A DNA stretch of 6,202 nucleotides from Desulfuromonadaceae bacterium (GCA_028686145.1 JAQUCQ010000211.1:1-6202); one strand, 5' to 3'. Numbered from the stretch's first letter, positions 1 to 5,804 are shown. A program made the numbers and translations. Notes: generated by a model not told the origin, from the sequence alone.

Positions 1-1
1 T

Positions 2-28
2 ACACCTGACTAAGAACCCGTCAGGTGT
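2..28 (-). terminator. Probable terminator hairpin of the feo operon (U-tract outside window)
   Basis: A perfect 9-bp inverted repeat (ACACCTGAC at 2-10, GTCAGGTGT at 20-28) encloses a 9-nt loop. It lies 29 nt past the stop codon of the last feo-operon gene. Read on the minus strand, the base of the stem reaches the window edge, so the expected U-run cannot be seen. On the plus strand it is followed by a loosely T-rich stretch, so it may also serve a convergent gene to the left. Confidence 0.55.
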
Positions 29-57
29 TCTTCCCCACTGCTGTCCTCAGACTCCGC

Positions 58-702
58 CTACTTCCGTACAAATATTTCTTTGGCCAGATTTGAGTCTATT
101 GCGAATTCAGAATACCCGACCCGGAAAATATAGGACGGGTATGCATGAGTCAAAACAATGCGGTTGCCGGGCAGTACACCCATTGCCATCAGCTTCTGCA
201 TTTTTTTGTTATCGTCGGTCTGGATATAAGCAATTTCGCCCTCCTGTCCCGATTTGAATTCAGTCAGCGGCACGACGCCCAGATCGCCGTCGGCACGTGC
301 CCGATGACAGCATTCTCCTGGAGGAATTGGTTTGCCGTGTGGACAGGTTGCCGGATGGTTAAGCATGGTGCAGAGCTTGACGTCAGCACCTTCTTTGAGG
401 AGATGTTCGAACTGGCAGGCCTTGAATTCACCGTCGTCGCCGCGGATATTGAGCACATCCATCATCAAACGTTCCGCCAGCCGATGGCGGCGAATGGTCA
501 TCTTACCTTCATTAAACCCTTCAGGGCGGAAATAAATCATTCCCTGGCGGATCTCGATCATGGCATTGCCGGTCAGTTCCTGATAGGCGGGGTCATCTGC
601 CTGAAACCCCATTTTCTCAGGGTCGAGAAAAGCAGCCCCACCCTCTTCAACGGTAATCCACAACGCCTCAAGTATCTCCTCTGCCTTTTCTGAAAGCTTC
701 AT
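58..702 (-). CDS. DtxR-family metal-dependent regulator with C-terminal FeoA domain
   Basis: This 214-residue protein is probably an iron-responsive regulator, and it may also supply the FeoA-like partner of FeoB. Residues 71-100 hold the DtxR dimerisation and metal-binding signature: RRHRLAER (71-78) and ACQFEH (95-100), whose Cys96/Glu99/His100 match the Cys-x-x-Glu-His primary metal site of DtxR. A HP-x-x-CPHG-x-PIP motif follows at 116-127. Residues about 141-214 form a FeoA/SH3-like domain, including the KLMAMGVLPGNRI segment. The N-terminal part (1-66) is hard to read as a classic winged helix. Cys111, Cys120, Cys131 and Cys132 are extra cysteines between the domains. The start is ATG at 702 because AGGAGG (709-714) lies 6 nt upstream. 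A GTG at 705 would be only 3 nt from it. The upstream gene's TGA overlaps this ATG by one base, so translation is probably coupled. The family call is firm; the role as repressor versus transport partner is inferred. Confidence 0.85.
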   Translation of the reverse strand: MKLSEKAEEILEALWITVEEGGAAFLDPEKMGFQADDPAYQELTGNAMIEIRQGMIYFRPEGFNEGKMTIRRHRLAERLMMDVLNIRGDDGEFKACQFEHLLKEGADVKLCTMLNHPATCPHGKPIPPGECCHRARADGDLGVVPLTEFKSGQEGEIAYIQTDDNKKMQKLMAMGVLPGNRIVLTHAYPSYIFRVGYSEFAIDSNLAKEIFVRK

Positions 703-890
703 CACGTGCCTCCTTTTACTTTTATATCCTTACCGAAGATCTTTTTCAGTTTTTTGACGACGCCCGGCTCCAGCGGATTTTTATAATTGCAGCGGGGACA
801 GTGGATATTATGGCAACCACCGGGACAGCCGCCGCATCCTTTTTTGCCGTCTTCCTCATTAAATTCATATCCACAGAAGCTGCAGATCAT
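702..890 (-). CDS. Small Cys-rich zinc-ribbon-like protein of the feo operon
   Basis: This is a 62-residue cytosolic-looking protein with no signal peptide or membrane segment. It has seven cysteines: C3-x2-C6 at the N-terminus, a Gly-rich knot at 18-27 (C19-x2-C22-x3-C26-H27), and H30-C31-x2-C34. The outer two CxxC pairs are spaced like a zinc ribbon or rubredoxin-like knuckle. The inner C19/C22/C26/H27 set could bind a second metal or an Fe-S cluster. The C-terminus (44-59) is basic and probably helical. The start ATG overlaps the feoB stop (ATGA, 887-890) and its stop overlaps the next start, so it is co-translated between FeoB and the DtxR-FeoA protein. It resembles the FeoC position in other feo operons but shows no FeoC-type winged helix. 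Its function is unknown; an accessory or metal-sensing role for FeoB is inferred only from context. Confidence 0.8.
   Translation of the reverse strand: MICSFCGYEFNEEDGKKGCGGCPGGCHNIHCPRCNYKNPLEPGVVKKLKKIFGKDIKVKGGT
709..714 (-). promoter_or_regulatory. Ribosome binding site deciding the DtxR-FeoA start
   Basis: AGGAGG on the minus strand sits inside the end of the upstream Cys-rich gene. Its distance is 6 nt to ATG (702) and 3 nt to GTG (705), which favours the ATG. Confidence 0.7.
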
Positions 891-2872
891 GACAGTAATC
901 CCGTCACGAGCAATGCCTTATTCAGGGCATAGCCACTGCCGAAGGCAAACAGGCTGACAAAAACCCCGATGGTGCCGGCAACCTTCCACCCCCGTTCTTT
1001 CTTCATGATCAGGAACTGGGCTATGCAGGGGATGAAGAGTGTTAATGTCACAGCGGCCACGGTGAGCTGCCGGGCATCCATCAAGCCCTTGGTCTGCAGT
1101 TCGTACAGGCCGGCGGCACCGTAATCGCGGCGGAAAAAACCAAAGATAAAGGCCACCGCCGTTTCTTTCGGCAACCCGATTGAGGCCATCACCGGGGTCA
1201 TGGCGTTAACCATCTTCTCGAAGAAGCCGGTGATTTTTCCCAGCCAGAGGAGAACCGAGGCCAGCACAAACAGCGGCAGGATTTCCAGGAAATACCACTG
1301 CATCCGGGTATAGGTTTTGGTAACAACGTTGCCAAACTGGGGCATACGCATCGGAGGAAGTTCCATGTAGAACATGGGCGCTTCGCCGGGAAGGATTTTT
1401 GCCGAGAGTACCCCGACGACGATGAACAGCAGCAGCAGACAGCCACTCCAGACCGCCAGGGCTCCAGGATACTTGGAGAGAAGTGACATGATCACCCCGA
1501 GTTGAGCCGAACAGGGAATTGTCAGCGAGAGGAGGATGGTGGCGATGACACGCTCTCGGGTGGTCTCAAGGGTCCGGGTAACCATAGTTGCCATGGTATC
1601 ACAGCCAAAGCCGAGCACCATCGGAATAACTGCCCGGCCGGTAAGGCCAAAATGCTTGAAAATTCTGTCCACCAGTAACGCTAGACGCGGAAAGTAACCG
1701 GTATCTTCCAGAAAAGAAAAGAATATGAAGAACGTGGCCACTATCGGCAAAATGATACCGACCGCATAGCGGATGCCGAGGGTAATGATGCCGTATTCAC
1801 CAACAAACAGCTCCTGAATGATTTGCCAAGGTATCAGGGACTTGACCGTTTCCGTGATCCAGGGATTAAATATCTGGACAAAAAAACGTTTCTCCAGGAA
1901 GTCCACCAGCGTGCCAGCCCCGAAGACACCTACGAACTGGTACAACCCAAAGTAAAGCACAATCAGCAGTAAGGGCACGCCGGTCAACGGCTGCACCGCA
2001 AGACGAGACAAACGTTCGGCCGGAGTCACCACCCGTTTTTCCGGTGCGGTAAAGACTCCGGTAATAATCCGCCTGACCATTTCGTTGCGTTCCAGAGACA
2101 GGTCGAGATGAAATGATTCCCGACGATCAAAGGCAATTTCCCGAACTTTTTCAGAGAGCGGCGCATAACCGTCACCTTCACGGTGGCGCACCAGTTCGGC
2201 AATCTCCTCATCCTGCTGCAACAACAGTAACGCGAGTGCACGATAGGAAAGAGTATACTCCCCCTGCATCAGGCAGATCACCTCATTGATGTCGCGTTCG
2301 AGCAGGCGACTGTATTCAAAGCGTTGTTGCTCGCACGCACAGCGATAGGCATTCATTGCCATACGGATTTCGTCAATGCCGCGTTTACGTGCGGTGGCCG
2401 CACCGATCACCGGAATGCCGAGCTTCTGTTGCAGCAAATTTAAATCGATGGTAAGCCCCATCCGCTCGGCTTCATCCATGATGTTTACAACCAGGATTAC
2501 CGGCAGTCCGGCTTCTATCAACTGGATTGTCATGGCCAGCATCCGTTCGAGGTTGCGAGCATCAAGCACGTGAATTACCACGTCTGGTGTCTCGTGCAGC
2601 AAGATCTCCCGGGCTACCCGCTCCTCCTCGGTAATCGTATGGATAGAGTACATCCCCGGAGTGTCAATCACCTCCCACTGCTGCCCATTTATGACAGCGC
2701 TTCCCCGCGCTACTTCTACCGAGGTGCCGGGATAATTGGACACAGTTACGTAGGCACCGGTTAACGCGTTGAACAGTACACTCTTGCCAACATTGGGATT
2801 ACCAACCAGAGCTACTTTTCTGGAATTTCCACTTAAAGGTATTTCTGTCTGTTTAGTACAGCATGTAGCCAT
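887..2872 (-). CDS. feoB: Ferrous iron transport protein B (FeoB), short form
   Basis: This is an inner-membrane Fe(II) transporter with a cytosolic GTPase domain. In the 661-residue form the G motifs are G1 GNPNVGKS (24-31), G2 in YPGTSVE (Thr50), G3 DTPG (70-73) and G4 N130-I-M-D133, followed by a helical regulatory spacer to about residue 275. The C-terminal half has about eight hydrophobic segments from residue 295 on. It carries the two Gate-type repeats: Cys424 in GFGCDTMATM and Cys454 in IPCSAQLGV, then Cys616 in FIPCIAQF. It is shorter than E. coli FeoB (773 aa), and Gate 1 reads CSAQLGV rather than CSARLPV, which marks a divergent subfamily. An in-frame ATG at 2905 would add 11 residues, but it lies inside a Fur-box-like site and has no Shine-Dalgarno. 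ATG 2872 has AAGGA 8 nt upstream, so it is preferred. The two downstream genes overlap in a single transcript. Identification is secure; the start is likely. Confidence 0.95.
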   Translation of the reverse strand: MATCCTKQTEIPLSGNSRKVALVGNPNVGKSVLFNALTGAYVTVSNYPGTSVEVARGSAVINGQQWEVIDTPGMYSIHTITEEERVAREILLHETPDVVIHVLDARNLERMLAMTIQLIEAGLPVILVVNIMDEAERMGLTIDLNLLQQKLGIPVIGAATARKRGIDEIRMAMNAYRCACEQQRFEYSRLLERDINEVICLMQGEYTLSYRALALLLLQQDEEIAELVRHREGDGYAPLSEKVREIAFDRRESFHLDLSLERNEMVRRIITGVFTAPEKRVVTPAERLSRLAVQPLTGVPLLLIVLYFGLYQFVGVFGAGTLVDFLEKRFFVQIFNPWITETVKSLIPWQIIQELFVGEYGIITLGIRYAVGIILPIVATFFIFFSFLEDTGYFPRLALLVDRIFKHFGLTGRAVIPMVLGFGCDTMATMVTRTLETTRERVIATILLSLTIPCSAQLGVIMSLLSKYPGALAVWSGCLLLLFIVVGVLSAKILPGEAPMFYMELPPMRMPQFGNVVTKTYTRMQWYFLEILPLFVLASVLLWLGKITGFFEKMVNAMTPVMASIGLPKETAVAFIFGFFRRDYGAAGLYELQTKGLMDARQLTVAAVTLTLFIPCIAQFLIMKKERGWKVAGTIGVFVSLFAFGSGYALNKALLVTGLLS

Positions 2873-2880
2873 ATCTCTGT

Positions 2881-2885
2881 TCCTT
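2881..2885 (-). promoter_or_regulatory. Ribosome binding site deciding the feoB start
   Basis: AAGGA on the minus strand is 8 nt before ATG 2872. The two upstream in-frame ATGs (2905 and 2890) have no comparable site, which supports the shorter 661-residue FeoB. Confidence 0.6.
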
Positions 2886-2894
2886 GTCATGCTT

Positions 2895-2911
2895 TTGACA
2901 TTCATTTTCAG
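2895..2911 (-). promoter_or_regulatory. Fur-box-like operator upstream of feoB
   Basis: On the minus strand the site reads CTGAAAATGAATGTCAA. It matches 14 of 17 positions of the delta-proteobacterial Fur consensus WTGAAAATNATTTTCAW as I recall it; the left half TGAAAAT is perfect. It lies between the terminator after fur and the feoB ribosome binding site. This is where an operator controlling an independent feo promoter would be expected. I could not identify a convincing -35/-10 pair around it. Confidence 0.6.
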
Positions 2912-2919
2912 TTATTTGC

Positions 2920-2950
2920 AAAAAATACCCTCCATGCATACGGAAGGTAT
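2920..2950 (-). terminator. Intrinsic terminator between fur and feoB
   Basis: On the minus strand a 9-bp stem (arms 2942-2950 and 2925-2933, with one G-U pair in RNA) closes an 8-nt loop and is followed by a run of six T (2925-2920). It starts 6 nt after the fur stop codon. It should end most fur transcripts or act as an attenuator, partly separating fur from the feo genes. Confidence 0.75.
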
Positions 2951-2956
2951 CAGTAA

Positions 2957-3388
2957 TTATTGCCTGCAGGCGGCACAGAGGCCATAAATTTCAAGCTTGT
3001 GATTTTTTATCAGAAATCCGTGGCGGGCAGCGATATCTTTCTGCAAATTTTCGATGGTCTCATCCTCAAATTCAATGATGGAGTTGCAACCGGTGCAGAC
3101 CAGATGGTCATGATGCTCGCCGGCAACAACGTGTTCATACCGTGTTTGGCCATCATGCAGGAGAATTTCACGGGCAAGACCAGCTTCCGAAAATAACTTG
3201 AGCGTGCGATACACGGTTGCATGCCCGATTCCCGGATTGCTGGCTTTTATTTTGAGATAGAGTTCTTCAACGCTGACATGCTGATGAGTGGAGAGGAATA
3301 TATCGAGGATAATATCACGCTGACGGGTGGAACGAAGACCTTTGGATGCCGCAAAATCGTTAAATATCTTCTTTTTTTCGAGAATCAT
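2957..3388 (-). CDS. fur: Ferric uptake regulator (Fur family)
   Basis: This 143-residue protein has the normal Fur length. The N-terminal winged helix carries GLRSTRQRDIIL (17-28) and the recognition-helix signature HATVYRTLKLFSEAGL (56-71). The dimerisation and metal domain has HHDHL (92-96). A structural zinc site is formed by C98-x2-C101 and C138-x2-C141, and further likely ligands are Glu108, His123 and His130. The gene has a strong ribosome binding site (AAGGAGG, 3395-3401, 6 nt from the ATG). Its promoter is overlapped by a near-consensus Fur box, so it is probably autoregulated. The position directly upstream of feoB, and Fur-type operators at both genes, favour an iron sensor over Zur or PerR, although the Fur/PerR split cannot be settled from the sequence alone. 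Confidence 0.9.
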   Translation of the reverse strand: MILEKKKIFNDFAASKGLRSTRQRDIILDIFLSTHQHVSVEELYLKIKASNPGIGHATVYRTLKLFSEAGLAREILLHDGQTRYEHVVAGEHHDHLVCTGCNSIIEFEDETIENLQKDIAARHGFLIKNHKLEIYGLCAACRQ

Positions 3389-3402
3389 TCGCCCCCTCCT
3401 TA

Positions 3403-3419
3403 TTGAACATGAATTTCAA
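3403..3419 (-). promoter_or_regulatory. Fur box at the fur promoter (autoregulation)
   Basis: The plus strand reads TTGAACATGAATTTCAA, and its complement matches 15 of 17 positions of WTGAAAATNATTTTCAW (consensus from memory). It is the core of a perfect 7-bp inverted repeat with a 7-bp spacer (3401-3407 and 3415-3421). It overlaps the -10 element and the likely transcription start of fur and abuts the ribosome binding site, so bound repressor would block transcription. Confidence 0.75.
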
Positions 3420-3446
3420 TATAGAGAGGGCGAATAAAAATTACAA
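3418..3446 (-). promoter_or_regulatory. Sigma70-type promoter of fur
   Basis: On the minus strand, TTGTAA (3441-3446) and TATATT (3418-3423) are separated by 17 bp. The -10 element overlaps the Fur box. A start near 3411 would give a short leader of about 20-25 nt ending in the strong AAGGAGG. Confidence 0.65.
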
Positions 3447-3478
3447 GTTGAAAATAACTACCAAAAGAAATTTATCTA

Positions 3479-4363
3479 TCATGCTGTCAGCAAGTGCCGT
3501 CCGACCCAGTTTTTGGCGAATTGATATGCGGTTCGCCCACAGCGTTTGCTCTTGTCATGCGACCACTGAATAGCATCACGTTCAATTTCATCGCTCCAGG
3601 GTATTCGAACATTGCGCTGACTGCATTCCTTTTCAACATTCAGGCGTACCGCATCCAGATAGCGATCCTGAGAAAACGCATAAAAAGCAACCCAGATGCC
3701 GAAACGATCCGAGAGTGAAACTTTCTCCTCCATTGCCTCGCTCTGCTGCAGTTCTCCTTTAACGAACTTGCCTCCCAGATGGTCCGATTCGTATTCAGGC
3801 AGAAGATGGCGGCGATTGGAGGTCACGTAGATCAAGACATTTTCCGGTGCTGAATAGACCGACCCATCCAGTGCACTCTTTAGCATTTTATAGCTCAGTT
3901 CACCGACTTCAAACGTCAGGTCATCGCACAGCAAAATAAACCGGTACGGCTGGTTCTCAACTGCGGTGAATATTTCAGAAAGATAGATGAGGTCTTCTTT
4001 TTCAACCTGTATAAAACGCAATCCCTGCGGAGCAAATTCGTTTAACAGCGCCTTGACCAGCGAAGATTTTCCGGAACCGCGTGACCCCCACAACAGGGCG
4101 TTATTAGCCGGTAGTCCGGCCAAAAATTGGCGGGTGTTGTTAATCATTATTTCTTTTTGTTCCTCGACACCAAGCAACTCCTTCAACATTGTTGTGTCAG
4201 TTACCCGAACGGGCTCAAGGTACCCAGAAAAGGAATGGCGCCGCCAGTTTGCGGCATGGCAGTGCTCCCAGTCAATATGAGCAACCGCTTTAGGAAGGAG
4301 CATTTCAACAGAGCTCAGTACACGCTCAAGACGTGCGACAACATCAGGTTTCAGGTTAAACAT
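3479..4363 (-). CDS. DUF815-family AAA+ ATP-binding protein
   Basis: This is a 294-residue P-loop ATPase of the DUF815 family, whose cellular role is not well defined. After an N-terminal region (1-85) it shows Walker A GSRGSGKS (93-100), Walker B FILLCDD (142-148), a sensor-1 strand VLIYVTSN (176-183) and a likely arginine finger in LSDRFG (Arg220). There are no membrane segments. Length and motif order fit the family. An ATG at 4408 in the same frame would add 15 polar residues. I prefer 4363 because MFNLKPDVVARLE looks like a structured N-terminus. The Shine-Dalgarno signal (AGAGAGA, further upstream than ideal) is weak for either choice. A strong promoter lies at 4463-4492, so the leader would be about 90 nt. 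The gene stands alone between the iron cluster and metF, and nothing nearby suggests its substrate. Confidence 0.85.
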   Translation of the reverse strand: MFNLKPDVVARLERVLSSVEMLLPKAVAHIDWEHCHAANWRRHSFSGYLEPVRVTDTTMLKELLGVEEQKEIMINNTRQFLAGLPANNALLWGSRGSGKSSLVKALLNEFAPQGLRFIQVEKEDLIYLSEIFTAVENQPYRFILLCDDLTFEVGELSYKMLKSALDGSVYSAPENVLIYVTSNRRHLLPEYESDHLGGKFVKGELQQSEAMEEKVSLSDRFGIWVAFYAFSQDRYLDAVRLNVEKECSQRNVRIPWSDEIERDAIQWSHDKSKRCGRTAYQFAKNWVGRHLLTA

Positions 4364-4461
4364 GGTTTTAGATCTCTCTTTTTGTCGGCAGGTAAGATGA
4401 TCATTCAACGTAGGTCACCGACCGCTAACTAGCTGGTAAAATACACTAAAATGAGGTCAGT

Positions 4462-4491
4462 TTGTATACGTCATCCTGTTGTATACTGTCA
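4462..4491. repeat. Tandem direct repeat overlapping the DUF815 promoter
   Basis: TTGTATACGTCA (4462-4473) and TTGTATACTGTCA (4479-4491) differ by one inserted base and start 17 bp apart. Each contains the palindrome GTATAC. The two copies coincide with the -10 and -35 elements of the minus-strand promoter, so they could be paired operator sites or simply two similar promoter elements. Confidence 0.6.
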
Positions 4492-4492
4492 A
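4463..4492 (-). promoter_or_regulatory. Sigma70-type promoter of the DUF815 gene
   Basis: On the minus strand there is a perfect -35 TTGACA (4487-4492), an 18-bp spacer and a -10 TATACA (4463-4468). Transcription would start near 4455. It is the best promoter match in the window. Confidence 0.65.
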
Positions 4493-4520
4493 TTCAAAAA
4501 TCCGATGTGGAATCTTTCTG

Positions 4521-4548
4521 TTGCTATTTGTTTTCATTTTTATATAAA
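4521..4548 (+). promoter_or_regulatory. Probable promoter of metF
   Basis: TTGCTA (4521-4526) and TATAAA (4543-4548) are separated by 16 bp in an AT-rich stretch. The predicted start near 4555 gives a leader of about 50 nt containing the hairpin at 4565-4594. I saw no MetJ-type AGACGTCT repeat and no SAM-riboswitch-sized leader. Confidence 0.45.
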
Positions 4549-4564
4549 AGAGTGGTCTGTAACC

Positions 4565-4594
4565 ATCTGCATGAGACTTTACCATCGTGCAGAT
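4565..4594 (+). promoter_or_regulatory. Leader inverted repeat before metF
   Basis: ATCTGCA (4565-4571) and TGCAGAT (4588-4594) form a perfect 7-bp inverted repeat around a 16-nt loop. The 3' arm ends 5 nt before the metF ribosome binding site (TGGAGA, 4599-4604). It has no U-run and so is not a terminator. It could modulate translation or be a protein-binding site. Confidence 0.35.
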
Positions 4595-4607
4595 TCTCTG
4601 GAGATCT

Positions 4608-5492
4608 ATGAAAGTTATTGAATCAATACGCGACGGCGAACAATTTATTTCACTTGAGTTTTACCCGCCAAAAAATCGTGACGACTGGCCCGCCTTTTTT
4701 CAGACCGTACAACATCTTGCACAGCTGAACCCGCTTTTTGCCTCTGTTACTTATGGAGCCGGAGGAAGCACTAACGCTGATTCTCTTGAAATTGTCACAC
4801 GCCTGCAAAATGACTACGGCTTGGAAACGATGGCACACTTGACCTGCATCGGATCAACACCCGACGAAATTAACCTTTTTCTGAACGAATTGGCTGCTGC
4901 CGGTGTTGACAATGTGCTGGCTCTGCGCGGCGACCTGCCTCAGAATGGAACGGCAGTCCCCACCACGTCCCCTTCCCTGCGGCATGCTTCCGACCTTGTT
5001 TCTCTGATTCACACCTCATTTCCCGCTCTGGGCATCGCGGTGGCAGGTTACCCCGAAGTACATCCTGAAGCTGAGAGCCCGGAAGCGGACCTGGCGTTTT
5101 TGAAATTGAAGCGGGACTGTGGCTCGGACTTTGTCATAACCCAGCTGTTTTTTGACAACGCCCTCTATCACAGCTTTGTGACACGGGCTCGTGAGGTGGG
5201 GATTACCAAACCGATCATACCCGGCATTCTGCCGGTCGTCAGTCTGAAAGTCATAAAAAAAATTATTTCACTGTGCGGAGCGACTATTCCAGATGATTTT
5301 CTTGCCGAACTTGAACAGGCGGACGTAACCGGAGGAGCTGCTGCAGTACAAAAAGTCGGCATGGCCCATGCCCGAAAACAGATCCGGGAACTCCTCGAAT
5401 CAGGAGTTCCCGGTGTGCATATCTACACGCTGAATCGTGCCGAAGTGGTAGCAGAACTTGTTAAGGGATTATTTCCCCGGAATAGTGCGTAG
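4608..5492 (+). CDS. metF: 5,10-methylenetetrahydrofolate reductase
   Basis: This is a cytosolic flavoprotein that reduces 5,10-methylene-THF to 5-methyl-THF, the methyl donor for methionine synthesis; in anaerobes it may also serve C1 metabolism. The 294-residue length is typical of bacterial MetF. Family motifs run in order: SLEFYPPK (15-22) with Glu17 matching the catalytic Glu28 of the E. coli enzyme, SVTYGAGGST (46-55), MAHLTCIG (75-82) and VLALRGD (103-109) with Asp109 matching E. coli Asp120. The FAD-barrel fold continues with ITQLFFD and PIIPGILPV further on. The start is ATG 4608, preceded by TGGAGA; the GTG at 4587 lies inside the leader hairpin and has no ribosome binding site. It is transcribed divergently from the DUF815 gene. 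Its last 24 bp overlap the convergent cysteine-cluster gene. Confidence 0.95.
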   Translation: MKVIESIRDGEQFISLEFYPPKNRDDWPAFFQTVQHLAQLNPLFASVTYGAGGSTNADSLEIVTRLQNDYGLETMAHLTCIGSTPDEINLFLNELAAAGVDNVLALRGDLPQNGTAVPTTSPSLRHASDLVSLIHTSFPALGIAVAGYPEVHPEAESPEADLAFLKLKRDCGSDFVITQLFFDNALYHSFVTRAREVGITKPIIPGILPVVSLKVIKKIISLCGATIPDDFLAELEQADVTGGAAAVQKVGMAHARKQIRELLESGVPGVHIYTLNRAEVVAELVKGLFPRNSA

Positions 5493-5801
5493 CGAATGCT
5501 TTTGCTTCTTGTTTTTTGCAGACGGCACAACAGGCTCAACATGCTTGCGGCGGTACCCGCAGTCACGAGGAAGCCAGCGCAATGTTTGGACCAGTTCCGG
5601 TGTTAATTTTATACAGCTGGGATTAATCTCAAAACGCCGCTCGAAAATTTTGCACTCGCGACTGACTATGTCAAGAAAACGGCAGGCGGTCTGGGTATAA
5701 AAAATATTGCCGCGCTCGTCTTCAATCTTTTCAAAGCAGCAGCGCCCACACTGTTTGCAACGGTTATCCCAATCAGGATCTTCGACAGAGATCTCAGCCA
5801 T
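5469..5801 (-). CDS. YkgJ-family CxxCxxCC cysteine-cluster protein
   Basis: This 110-residue protein has the family signature C15-x2-C18-x2-C21-C22, followed by Cys40, Cys50, Cys63 and Cys81, eight cysteines in all. The family is thought to bind zinc or an Fe-S cluster, and no reaction is established. There is no signal peptide or membrane segment. The C-terminal tail from about 86 is Lys-rich, lacks the cluster pattern and looks disordered; its last codons run antisense into the end of metF. The gene begins 3 nt after the stop of the S1-domain gene and has only a weak ribosome binding site, suggesting translational coupling in one operon. Confidence 0.8.
   Translation of the reverse strand: MAEISVEDPDWDNRCKQCGRCCFEKIEDERGNIFYTQTACRFLDIVSRECKIFERRFEINPSCIKLTPELVQTLRWLPRDCGYRRKHVEPVVPSAKNKKQKHSLRTIPGK
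5494..5517 (+). terminator. Weak possible terminator of metF
   Basis: Just after the metF stop, GAATGC and GCTTC can form a five-pair stem (one bulge) with a TTTT loop, followed by TTGTTTTTT. The stem is weak and lies inside the opposing cysteine-cluster gene, so the call is tentative. Confidence 0.25.
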
Positions 5802-5804
5802 CGC

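Noticed and set aside
145..693. Long plus-strand open frame of 182 codons opposite the DtxR-FeoA gene
   Set aside because: It is the antisense shadow of a gene with clear family motifs; its translation has no recognisable domain and no ribosome binding site.
2873..2905. Eleven-residue N-terminal extension of FeoB
   Set aside because: There is no ribosome binding site for ATG 2905 or 2890, and the segment overlaps a Fur-box-like operator.
2893..2921. TTGCAA (2916-2921) with TCAAAA (2893-2898) as the feoB promoter
   Set aside because: Spacing is 17 bp but the -10 is too far from TATAAT to call; the promoter probably exists but I cannot place it.
4587..4607. GTG start of metF at 4587
   Set aside because: It lies in the loop/arm of the leader hairpin without a Shine-Dalgarno; ATG 4608 has one and begins at the usual MetF N-terminus.
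4409..4607. Possible small gene or RNA in the divergent spacer
   Set aside because: No open frame with a ribosome binding site, no tRNA-like cloverleaf and no known riboswitch core; promoters and the leader hairpin explain the region.
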